Assembly: GCF_024713945.1 (NCBI RefSeq)
Contig: NC_134679.1
Coordinates: 4,717,001 to 4,781,000 of the forward strand
DNA from: Dermatophagoides farinae
Lineage: Eukaryota > Arthropoda > Arachnida > Sarcoptiformes > Pyroglyphidae
Length of the DNA: 64,000 nt
Reading direction: 5' to 3'
Under the pieces are notes generated by a model. That model was not told where the DNA came from. It saw only the letters and a list, made by a program, of their open reading frames with translations, and ran no database searches. Both the position numbers and the translations under genes were made by a program. Of the stretch, positions 52,719 to 63,900 are shown piece by piece (position 1 is the stretch's first letter; every line of letters starts with the position of its first letter).

Positions 52719-52908
52719 TTAAGTCTGTTTGATCTTCATACACACACACATACCCAACAAGTATTTGTATCTAACAAAAGAACAAAACAAAAATGGGTTT
52801 GGAAATTCTTACGATTCATCATAAATTTGTTTTCATATCTTTCAATGTAATTAATTAATTATTATTAATTTATTAATAAATATTACATTGAATAAATAAA
52901 TGGTGTTT
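52719..52908. terminator. Convergent CAND1/HMBS poly(A) region, AT palindrome
   Basis: 190 bp separate two convergent stop codons. The stretch 52849-52880 is a near-palindrome of TAATTAATTA/TTATTAATAAAT units with AATAAA on both strands, so one short segment can serve 3'-end formation of both genes. Confidence 0.6.
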
Positions 52909-54030
52909 TTACTGTGAACGTTTAAGAATATTTTTGACGCCCATATCGATAAGCTGCTTAGCAACAGAACGTCCAAGTCTTACAGAATTTTTTAACCGAC
53001 ATTCAAATTGGTTATCAATTCCTTCGATTCGTATGTCAGTAAAGTCTGAAAGTTCAAATGTTTCGTTTATTGGAAAATTTTGATTGTCTAAATCTTCTGT
53101 TTGTTCACCTTGGACCGATTCCTTACCATCGATAGTAAGAACTTTGGCTTTTAATGTCAATAACCATCTGTCAGCATTGGACCATATTGTTTGCACACCT
53201 ATCGGTACGGAACAACCACCTTCCAAGCATTTCATTAGTACCCGTTCAGATGTACATTCAAATACTGTACGCGAGTCGACTAACGGAAAAAGTATTTGTT
53301 GCATCCGGTAATCATCAGAAAGACATTCAACACCTAATGCACCTTGTGATACAGCATGATACCAATTACCGTGAGTCAATCTTAAGCTTATTCGATCATG
53401 GAATCCACCACGTATTAAACCTGCAGTGGCCAATACTAGACAATCATAACCATGTTTAGGATGATTATCTAGTTTATCCAACCGGGTGTTTAGATTTCCA
53501 CGGACATCCTTTATGACGACATTTGGCGATGAATTACGAAGTTGAGCAATTCTTCGAAGTGAAGACGTACCGAATGTTTGAACACATTTCGAGCAATCAT
53601 TCATAATATATTCCATATTTAAGTTTGGTCCCGTTTTAAGCATATGAATCAAATCTTTACGAAGTACTAATGAATCACTGGGATCTTCACGTGCCATTAT
53701 TGCACCAATACAGCATCGATCTGGCAATGTAGTTGGCATATCTTTCAGTGAATGAACAATCATATCGATTGTCCCCCGTAATAATTCTTCTTCAAGCTCA
53801 CGAGTGAATAAGGCTTTTTCACCGATTTTGGCTAATGGTCGATCAAGAATATTATCACCAGTTGTATCGATATTTTTTACTACAAATTCACATTCTGGAT
53901 AATGGCGTTTTAATGCATCAATAACCATGTTCGTTTGAATCATTGCCAAACGTGATTTACGCGATCCAATAGTCAACAAAGTTGGCGCCTTTGTAGATTT
54001 TTCGAATGATATGGATTTTTCTGAGGACAT
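52909..54030 (-). CDS. HMBS: Hydroxymethylbilane synthase (porphobilinogen deaminase)
   Basis: The enzyme joins four porphobilinogens into hydroxymethylbilane, the third step of haem synthesis, in the cytosol. 373 aa in one exon (human 361). Domain 1 has TIGSRKSRLAMIQT and EKALFTRELEEELL. The catalytic Asp is Asp97 in HSLKDMPTTLP. TSSLRRIAQL and KDVRGNLNTRLDKL bind substrate and cofactor. The Cys that carries the dipyrromethane cofactor is Cys273 in EGGCSVPIGV. All key residues are present, so activity is expected. Start chosen at MSSEKSISFEK, a short N-terminal lead of normal length. Intronless, unlike the vertebrate gene. It is divergent from eS4 on its 5' side. Confidence 0.97.
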   Translation of the reverse strand: MSSEKSISFEKSTKAPTLLTIGSRKSRLAMIQTNMVIDALKRHYPECEFVVKNIDTTGDNILDRPLAKIGEKALFTRELEEELLRGTIDMIVHSLKDMPTTLPDRCCIGAIMAREDPSDSLVLRKDLIHMLKTGPNLNMEYIMNDCSKCVQTFGTSSLRRIAQLRNSSPNVVIKDVRGNLNTRLDKLDNHPKHGYDCLVLATAGLIRGGFHDRISLRLTHGNWYHAVSQGALGVECLSDDYRMQQILFPLVDSRTVFECTSERVLMKCLEGGCSVPIGVQTIWSNADRWLLTLKAKVLTIDGKESVQGEQTEDLDNQNFPINETFELSDFTDIRIEGIDNQFECRLKNSVRLGRSVAKQLIDMGVKNILKRSQ

Positions 54031-54477
54031 ATTCGTTGTTCAAGGTTTTGGGGTATGTTCAGGTACATGAAATTTTTTTTTTGCGAAATGATTATCACAG
54101 ATTCATATTTATTTGACATCCATATATCGTCATCATATGTGAGGATATTTTTCATTAAAACTTTAATTTTTGTTCGAATTATCCAATAATTAGTTATATT
54201 GCATTTATGAATCGACGTATCATTGGCTTGAACTACTACCACAAAAATTGTTTATAAAGCATGCATATTGTTGTTTGTATAGGTTACGTTCTATATGACG
54301 GGTCATTGTCAAAAAACGGATGCCTCACACAACAGTGTACATTCTTCTTGTTTTGTGCACAAAGCAAAGCACAACGTGCATGTTTCCTTTCCAGTACACG
54401 CTTCAGCCGTATGTTTGTTGGCATATTTTGGTTTTTCCAAGTTTTCATCGATTTTTTTCCAATAAAATTCATTAATT
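54031..54477. promoter_or_regulatory. Divergent HMBS / RPS4 promoter with TOP-like pyrimidine tract
   Basis: 447 bp separate the HMBS ATG (-) and the eS4 ATG (+). TTTCCTTTCC at 54383-54392, about 90 bp before the eS4 ATG, is a candidate 5' TOP transcription start typical of ribosomal protein genes. No clear TATA box. The exact start sites cannot be read from sequence. Confidence 0.5.
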
Positions 54478-55577
54478 ATGGTAATTTTTTCTTTTAAATA
54501 AATTTTTATAAAATAATTAATCCTTAAATTGTAGGCTAGAGGCCCAAAAAAACATTTGAAACGTTTGCGAGCACCGAAATCATGGATGTTGGATAAACTT
54601 GGTGGTGTTTATGCACCACGTCCATCGACTGGTCCTCATAAACTTCGTGAATCATTGCCATTGGTTGTTATGTTACGTAATCGACTTAAATACGCATTGA
54701 CTCGTGATGAGGTGACTAAAATTGTCATGCAACGTACTATCAAAGTTGATGGTAAAGTTCGTACCGACATTAATTATCCGGCTGGCTTTATGGGTAAGTT
54801 TTCCCATCATTCAATGGATTCTTTGGCCATACATCGAAGACTTGAATGTTTTTATAAAATTTATCAATGATTTTCAAGTTCAATTAATGGCCAATATCAT
54901 TTTTGATGAGTGAAATTTGGTCGCTTGTTTTTCTTTAATTTTTATGAAATGCGAGCATACCCAGAGCTCTAATAACTTTTTATTTTCAAATAGATGTTGT
55001 AACCATCGAACGAACTGGTGATTTCTTCCGTCTTCTTTACGACATTAAAGGTCGATACATTTTGCATAAGATCAGCCAACAAGAAGCTAATGTATGTCAT
55101 ATTGTGAATTTGTGAATTTTTCAAAAATTGATCAATTTGAATTTTTAGTACAAATTGTGTCGAGTTAAAAAAGTTGCTACCGGGCCGAAAGGAATTCCTT
55201 ATTTGGTCACCCATGATGGTCGAACCATTCGTTATCCAGATCCATTGATCAAAGTAAATGATACGATTCGTTATGAGATGGATACGGGAAAAATTGTTGA
55301 TTCAATCAAATTTCAAACTGGCAATCTTTGTATGGTTACTGGTGGCCATAACTTGGGTCGTGTCGGTATTATCACCTCACGGGAACGACATGTGGGTAGT
55401 TTTGATATTATCCACGTAAAGGATGCATTAGGTCATACATTTGCTACACGTTCGGCTTATATTTTTGTCATCGGTAAAAGTAATATGCCATTCATTTCAT
55501 TGCCGCGTGGCCGTGGTATTCGTTTGACCGTTGCCGAAGAACGTGACAAACGTTTGGCACAGAAACGAACTGCCTAA
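54478..55577 (+). CDS. RPS4: 40S ribosomal protein S4 (eS4)
   Basis: eS4 is a structural protein of the small ribosomal subunit. Four exons: 54478..54480 (only the ATG), 54535..54793, 54994..55091, 55149..55577; 262 aa (human 263). The split immediately after ATG is chosen because GTAATT follows it and exon 2 begins [11 protein letters not shown], the exact family N-terminus. Landmarks: [22 protein letters not shown], the S4 RNA-binding region around [43 protein letters not shown], the KOW-like [17 protein letters not shown], and the ending [17 protein letters not shown]. Poly(A) AATAAA lies near 55607. Confidence 0.97.
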
Positions 55578-57250
55578 AATGAATGGATGTATTTTTATAT
55601 AAAAGAATAAATTTTTTTTTTGGCTACCATCAATAAAAAAAATGAAATTTTCAATTCTATATGTATATAATTAATTAATTAATTTGGTTTTGATTGCATT
55701 GATAAATTGTTTTTTTTTGGAGTTTAGTTAGTAATTTTCATATGTTGACGTGTACTACCATTACTTTGATATATATATTATTATTAAAGTAACTAAAAAT
55801 TGGGACACTTGCAAATTGGATCAAATCGATATTTGAACATCACACATTGACTCAATATCGAAAAGTAGACGCCACTACAAATTCTGTGGTTAAACTATAA
55901 TTCATTCGTCAATGACGACTACGACGATGATGTGATGCTATAAAAAAAATGTGACAAACAAATGATGGCAACTGAATAGGAAATTTGGAGATGATGATGA
56001 TGGGAACGAAAATTTGAAACTTAAAGTCAAGTTTCTATTTCACTATCAATTCAGTGTTTCAGAGAATTTGTTCATCTATTACTCCTCCTACTATAGTCCT
56101 ATTTTTAGTTTGTCACTTTGAGCATTTACAGAATTTTCATTTTGTTTATCATTATGCAGCAGTATATAATAATGATAAACACACACACACAAATTGGATC
56201 TTATGATTTTTGTAGATTTTTCTCAAAACTGTCACATTCAATTCGATCACCAAAATGGTGTTATTTTTTTAGCTTTGGTGAAATTGTTTCATTTGGGTTT
56301 TTTTCCACTAAAATCAACGGTGCCAATTATTCTATTTTTCTTCGGTAATTTCAACAATCGATTCTAAACAAAAAAAATTTTATCTCATTTTTAATACACT
56401 CGAATAACAAACTTTTATAATCCACTATTTCCCGCACTTACGCATATACACATAAAATATCGATTCTGACATTTTTAGTCCAACAACACTGGTTACTGTA
56501 GTTTTTGTACATGGTTCGTACATTCTTCGGTTTTGTGCATTGGGGTACTATCTATATAAATGAAAAGTTTTCGTCTGTCAATCTGCTTTATATTTTATAT
56601 ATACGTGTATGCTGCTGTATATTCGACAGAATCGAATCTCATAGCAAACCTAGCCAAATATACCAACGAATCCGAGCTACCAGCAAAAATTTTTATGCAC
56701 AACCATAGATTTTTCTCACCGATTTTCGAATCGGTGGTCATTTCATTATTTGATTGCAGCATACACGCACACTGTCGACGACGACAAGTTTTTTGTTCCC
56801 TTTTCACAATCGAACGATCAACAATAGAAATTTCATCATTTATTCGTATTCACATCAAGCAAAAACCAATTAACCAGCCAAATATAACTATAATAATAAT
56901 AATAATAATATAAAAACTTGAAGAATTATATACAAAACAGTGAGTTCATAATAATTGCCACCATTATTATCAGATTCATTGGTCCGTTTCGGTTATTCGA
57001 CAATGATCAAAAATTCAATATCTAATCGATTTCAATGGAATCAATTATAATAACCAAACATTGTGTCATTATTGTTACGAGTGAGAAAGAAAGAGATAGA
57101 TAGGACAATAGATATTGCGATTGCGAATTTGATTAGCCAATGATTTCGATATATTCTGTTATTACTATTGATCACATTTTTCTTCTCAATTATATTGAAT
57201 TCTATTAAATTCAATTACTAATGTTTTTTTCCTTTTCTTTTATTCAAAAG
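55578..57250. other. Spacer after RPS4; possible 5' UTR exon of the next gene
   Basis: No protein gene is supported. The stretch 56400-56940 is slightly less repetitive and ends with CAAAACA|GTGAGT at 56940, a good donor, so it may be a non-coding first exon joined to the exon at 57251. (TAA)n lies just before it. Confidence 0.4.
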
Positions 57251-57414
57251 CAAGTTCCGTTTCCGTTGTTTGTTGTTTGCTAACATTGGCAATAACATCA
57301 GTCAACATTTAAAGGCAAATATGTTGCTCGATCCACAAGAGACATTATCATTAAACAAGTTAATTGTACGACAAATTGGCTGTAATAATCGTTCACGTTT
57401 GGCTAAACTTAATG
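57251..57414 (+). CDS. Candidate coding first exon of an unidentified gene (continues beyond window)
   Basis: An acceptor-like TTCAAAAG precedes 57251. The first ATG at 57321 opens MLLDPQETLSLNKLIVRQI followed by GCNNRSRLAKLN, and the exon ends at AATG|GTAAGT (phase 1). Codon use and composition resemble the neighbouring genes more than the surrounding simple sequence. I do not recognise the peptide. No matching downstream exon is visible before the retroelement at 60.8 kb, so its first intron would have to exceed 6.6 kb. It could also be a fortuitous frame. Confidence 0.35.
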
Positions 57415-60400
57415 GTAAGTTTTATTTCATTTCATTTTTTCTTCATTTTGCTTTTATCATCAAAATTTAATTGCATTTATTATTGTATATAAACGTGTGT
57501 GATTATGAGTTATGAAAATGAAAATTTACAGAATCTAAAGTAAATTCTAAGCAAATTTAATTTATGTTATGTTATTACTACTACTTTTCTTTATGTAGAT
57601 CAATCTATATTCATTTTAAGATTCAAGGTAAATTGTCTGAAGACCAGAAACAAATGTTTTAAATTTCTTCAACTTTTAACATATTTCATTTGTACGTGGG
57701 TTTGATATTCATGTGATCCAAAACTGATCGCCCAGAAAAAAAAACAAAAAAAAATCCACAAAAAATTTTCGATCAATCGATCATTGTCAATTTAAATTTT
57801 TTTTCTCCCAAACGAAAAGAAAGATGAATTGAAAATGTTGAGATGAAAAAAAAAATGTTTGTACAACGTCTCGTTCATCACTCACACACCCACAAATGAG
57901 AAAAGTAAACGAAGAAAATAAAAAAATCTGTTTCAAACTCTCTTGCGCTCATTGAATTAGCTCATTCAGAGAAATTTCATCTCTGATAGCATTCATTTCT
58001 GGATCAATTTATTTAATTTAGCACTAGCCATAAAATTTATATTTTGCAACTTTGTATATGCAATATAATCACTTTTCACATTTAAAGTTAATAACTTATT
58101 TTCAAAGAAAAAAAAACACTTGTGATTATTATTTAAGTTTATAATTTCTTCTATTTCTACTTGATTCTTGCTCTTACTATCAAACAAAACATGGCTGGCG
58201 TTATAATCCATTCAGCCATTCTCGATTCTTGCCATGAAAATTCATTTAATTGTGAAATAAGTTTTACATAAGAAGTTTTTCTTGAATTTTGTCTGTCTGT
58301 GTTTATGTGATTATAAATAGATAATAAAAACAATGTGGCCTGGTCTATACTTGAAGATCCGGTTTTTAATTTTTGTTGTTGCTGAAATGGCAACTTTTTT
58401 TTCTGCTTATCATCATTATTGTTATACACACACACACACAAACAACCATAATCATACAGATCATTACAGGCAATTATAATTTGGGTTTTTCAAAAATATC
58501 CTGATATTACCTTATTAAGTTTGTTTGAATTGCAAGACATTATATTCGGTGACCCTTGAAAAATTTTGAGTGAGATCTGTGGTATTGTTTAGAATTTGTG
58601 ATCACGGAGGTTTTTTACATCCGATAAAAAAAACCGTTGCGTTCAAGTAAACACACACACACACACGCCCCAACAGATTCGGATCAAAGTCCAAAGAATT
58701 CAATAAATAATAATCAAGCAAAAATAAATTGAATTGAAAAAATCATTCATCTGTAATGTCATCATCATCACCATTCAACCATTTATGTATGTGTGGTGTG
58801 TGTGTATGAATGCGGCAAAAAGATTGAAGAATTCCATCAAAAACAGCCAAAAAAAAACATTCCAATCCGATGATGGAACAGGAATGGCATTGTAAATAAA
58901 AAAAAAAGAAAAGAAAATGATAAATTGTATTGTTTGTTGATTTATCACAAATATTATTGTTATCGGTTAAGAAAAGGAAACAAAAAAAATTTTTTTCGTT
59001 CATTTCCCTTGTTTTCTATTCAACCAATCTAATCAGTCATCAAATGATAAAAAACAAAAAAAAAAAAGAATCCAAAAATCAACAAGCGATCAAGAATTTT
59101 TTATTTTTTTTTGGAATGTATTATTCCCTATTCGAACAACATACCATGATTATGTGTCGAGAAAAAAAATGACTAAGAAAAAATTTCGTTTTTCTTTGTG
59201 AAACACACAGGCTTGTCAATCAAATTTATAGTTGAATGAATTTTTATCCATTTTTATTATATCAATTATAAATGTCATTCAAACAACATTAGCTATGCAG
59301 CGATTTGACATTTTTTTTGTTTTGTTTTCGATTCACTTATTCTCGATTTCTATCATCATCATCATCATCAGAATAATTATAATTATTATCAAATATGATA
59401 GTGATGAGAATTTATTGAAGATTCAAGAGAAAAAGACACCATTTTTTTTTGTTATTGAAAAGCAAAAAAAATGACGATATAAACAACAACAGAATTTTTC
59501 CACAAAAATCCATAGAATTCATTCACACACACACACAACGGAATTTTCTAATACAGTCCAGTAATTCACATTTGATGTGAAAATGCCTTACAAGCTTAGC
59601 TCCATACTATTTTTTTTTTATTTTTTTTGCTTCAAATTCTATGAATTGCAATTTTTTCGTGCCTCATATTTCACACACTGGAATAATATATTGTTTTTTT
59701 TTCTTTAATTTTGAATTTCGTGTTGGTGGAGCTCCAAAAAAAAATGTGAGACTTTTTTTTGATGCACAAAAAAAATAAAATTTTTCCACAACAACAAACA
59801 AACGAAAAAAAAAATTCTTTCCAGAATCCAGAAATACTAGACTAATTTACAACTTTTTTTTCTGAACTGTTGTTATTCGATTATATTTGGTTTTTTTTTC
59901 ATCCAAACTAACCATATTGATTTCAATATCAATGCGCTGTACTACCGGATATGTCATTAAATTCCGGACAACATGCTTGCACTTTGAATTTGCTGAATGA
60001 AAGTTAGATAAATAATAATAATAATAATTATTATTAGTTGTGAATCAAGTTAGACATTTTTTTTCATGTTTACAAGATTTATAATTCTTGTCGCGTTTTA
60101 GTTATTGTTCATGTTATTTTTGTGTGTATTTGTGTTAAATTTGAACCAATACCACCGAAACTATGCTACCATGGTGAATCTTATGACGAAACAACAAATG
60201 AAAACAACAAATAAAAGTGAATGTGAGAAAAAAATAAAATTGTCATAAATGACAAGAAATTTGTAGAAAACAGTGCATCCAAAATATATTGTATATCACT
60301 ACTGACTACATACATCTTATCATAAGTAAATGGAAATTTTTTTTTTAGCATTTTTATTATTTACACAAGACAAATGAAAATAGTGTGAATTTTTTTTTCT

Positions 60401-60760
60401 TTTTTTTTCTCTCACTCAACTACTTACATCATTTTTTTTTCACAGTTATTCAATAAGAATAATAACAACAACAATGACGACTACAAATTCATTTGAATTT
60501 GTTGCCTAGTAATTGTTATGATTACGATTCTAGTGCTTACTTATTTATTATTCATCAAATTCTATTTTATATATATATGTAACATTTAAAAAATTAAATG
60601 ATATTTTCTATAAATTTCAAACATTTAACCACAACCGATAATTTAGTTATCTGGTAATTAATAAACACAAACAAAATATCAATCAACATTCTTTAAAATC
60701 CATACACAAACTATAAAAACTAAAACACAGGACACGACACTCTTTATCTTTTGAGATCAT
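57415..60760. other. Low-complexity stretch without a supported gene
   Basis: AT-rich sequence with (CA)n near 58427-58440 and 58652-58666, (ATC)n near 59355 and (AAT)n near 60010. No coding exon, tRNA or transposon is recognised. The 5' LTR of the element that follows may lie at the far end (about 60.5-60.8 kb), but its limits cannot be drawn without the 3' copy. Confidence 0.5.
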
Positions 60761-60819
60761 TATGTTTGAAGTGATTTTCATGCTGAATAAAAATAAAATT
60801 TTTTATAAGCCAGCAAGAA

Positions 60820-60901
60820 GAAATTTTGTGTCTCAACGAGAAATTTTGTGTCTCAACGAGAAAATTTTGTGTTTTACCGAAGAAATTTTGTGTATCAACG
60901 G
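60820..60901 (+). repeat. Tandem repeat (4 units of 20-22 bp) in the leader of the retroelement ORF
   Basis: Four copies of a unit with core AAATTTTGTGT (starting at 60821, 60841, 60863 and 60883) run directly up to the ORF start at 60907. The first two are identical; the third and fourth diverge. Confidence 0.85.
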
Positions 60902-60906
60902 AAAAA

Positions 60907-63900
60907 ATGACAGATTCACAGAAGATAACAGATCAACAAATGCAAAATTTGTTGAAATATAAAGAAGTTCTTCAATCAACGCTAAGATTGATTTTTCAAG
61001 AATTTGAAAACGGAACAATCAGTATGTTCCGATTTACGTTTGAATTCGCACAATTGTTGTTGCGGATAGAACTCTATGAAAAAGACGTCAGCCAATTTGT
61101 AAAAAATAACGCTGAACGATATGATTGTGGTACCCTGAAATTTAGAACAATGGATAACGAAATGATTTTGAATCAATTGCAACAAAAATATAACGCAATG
61201 GATCAAGAGGGTTTGCATAACCCAGAGCAAACTATGGCGACAGGAATACGAAATCATTCCCGTGATGAATTTATGATACCTGTCAATCCGAGACCCCATA
61301 CAGTACTTGACGAACGTTCTATGGCTTATATGGCACAGACTCAACGATCTCAGTCAATGATGGATATTGCCAACCATCAGAATGTTCAAAGATCAAATCT
61401 GGCTCGATCTTTTTCGGCCATGGAAACAGTACCAACACGTGAACAGTTAACAAATTTTTTTGAACCAAGTCATCAAATTCCAACTTCGTCGACGGGACGA
61501 AATAATGTTAATCGATTTAATGACCGAAACTACCACGAAACGGAGGAAATGTTGATACATTCTAATTCAAACTATGCTGGGCAACATGAGGATAATCAAC
61601 AAATAAATTGGCGATCGTCAAATGATAATTTGCAAAGTAATCAACATTTTTTGCCAGAACCTCGCCCTAGATTGGCATTTCAATCGTTTGGAAATCAGGA
61701 TGTTAACCATACAACACACAATCTTCCCGAAAGACGCATTCCGTTTAAAGCAAACAGAGTGCAATTTATCAACAAATTTGATGGCAATTTTCGGAATTTT
61801 AATGATTTTTTCCAACCATTTTGCAATAATGTTGACAAAACAGATTTGGATGACGCAACAAAACTGCAAATATTGAAATCAAAATTGGATTCGAAAACAA
61901 GGACGTGGCTTGAAGGTTACTCCACTGATGAAGATTATGAGAATGCTAAAAGGACATTATTGCGGCATTTTAATTCAATGTTTGCATTGAAAAACGATGT
62001 ATTAAAAAAGTTTGCGGAACTTCAACCGCCATATGATGATCATGATTTGGAAGGCTATCGACGCATGATGACTTCAGCTCGAAGTTCATACTTGAGTTTA
62101 AAACGTGCCGGGGCAGACGCTTTCACCATTACCTTGTTAACAAAACAAATAAAGGGGAAGCTATCTCCAATCAGGCTTTCTATCTTGGAAGAACGTTCAG
62201 ATCAAGAAGATATTGAACAAGTAATCAAATATCTCGAAAATATTGTTGATAAACTGCAAGACAATGCAGATCCGTTTTTGGTGAATAATAAAAAATTTAC
62301 AAGACAGGCAAATAGATCGTTCAGAGAAAATCGTGGCGCCTGTATATTTTGTGGCGATAAAACTCATTCTGCAAAAAATTGTAAACTGGATTTGACAACC
62401 GCAGAAAAGCGGCAGCTGGCATTTGATGCAGGAGTTTGTACTGGATGTTATCAACAAGGACACATCTTTCGCTATTGCCGAAGTGCAGAACATTGTTCAC
62501 AATGTAATGGTTCGCACAAACTCGTGGATTGTCCGTCTAAACAAAGCAAATCAAACTGGAGATCACAAACAAATCAGAAATCCAGTGAAAAGGAGAAACA
62601 ACAAACGATCCCGAAAGCTGTAAATTCTTTGGACGCCGAGCCACAAGCATTAATTGATTTGAATACTCCTGACAATTCAGAGGAGTCGGAAAATGAACAA
62701 GGCGAATGTTTCTCAGTTAACAACATGGAAAAAAAGTCAATACCACCAATATTGGCACGTGCTCGAATAGACAACAAGAAAGTTACAATTTTACTGGATC
62801 CGGGATCGAATATTAACATTATTTCGAAATCGGAATGTGACAATTTGAAATTGGATATTTTCAAAAGTAAAATCTCAATAAAAGTCACCGAACATCGATT
62901 AAATTCATTTCAAGCATGCTTTGCTCACATGAAATTGGGGACAATAAAACGGAAGATTATCTTTCGAATCGTAAATGATGATGATATGCCGATATTGCTA
63001 GGACGAGATGATATCCATGCATTTAAAATAATGTTGTTCCCAGGCGATCGTGAATTGATCCCAATGCAGATGACAACGTTACAACGTCCGGAACCTAGTG
63101 AATTTCGAAAAAGTTGTTATCATGTTAAAGCCAAAGATGAACAAACGGAAAAGCAAAATTTAAATGATTTATTACAACTTGACGATGTTTTTGCTAAATC
63201 AAAATTCGATATTGGATTAGTTTCAACCGAAAAGTGTCAAATTCAGTTGACTAACAACATGCCAATAGTTCGGAAAGTTTATCCGTGCTCAATTGAGGAC
63301 CAATCAAAAATTGATAATCAATTTAAAGAATTGCTCGACAATAAAATTATTGAATCACAAATAAAGAAAACGGCAAGATATCATGCCCTTATGGCAGCAA
63401 TACTGGTCATGATGTTTCTTCCAACTGGTTTCCTTGCGGGAATACCTACTACTGATCCCATTATTTGGAAAAAAACGCAACATGCGGTGGCAACTGGAAC
63501 AGAATATCGAACTTATATGGTTGGATTACAAGATCCGTGTAAGGCATGGGTTGGAGCTAATAAAGAATTTCATCAAGGATATTACACCACTAAAATAAAA
63601 GAAAATGAAAACGATTGCCTTTATGAAATGATGATAATCTCACAAATTAAAAAACATTGTGATTCTGAAACTGATTTATCATACAAAATCAATAATCAAA
63701 GGAAAAAACGCAGCTTAACAGCTTTGGCTTCAACAGGAGTATATGCAATTGCTACTAATCCAGGCCAAGTAATTTCCATCTTCAACTCTATTATTGGTTT
63801 TGTTTCAAATTTTCGTACACAATATCGTGTAAAGGCCTATCAAAAACAAACAGAAGAGAAAATTGCTGAAATGGAGCAACTGTTGGAAAATCAAAATCAA

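Noticed and set aside
54794-54993. Intronic snoRNA in RPS4 intron 2
   Set aside because: A C-box-like TGATGA is present at 54904 but no D box or terminal stem could be seen; GATGA words are common in this genome.
56560-56913. 117-aa frame with a signal-peptide-like start
   Set aside because: Ends in poly-Ile from (TAA)n, and the stretch is better explained as promoter and 5' UTR of the exon at 57251.
60762-60962. 66-aa frame overlapping the retroelement leader
   Set aside because: It reads the tandem repeat in another frame and stops shortly; the 60907 frame carries the recognised domains.
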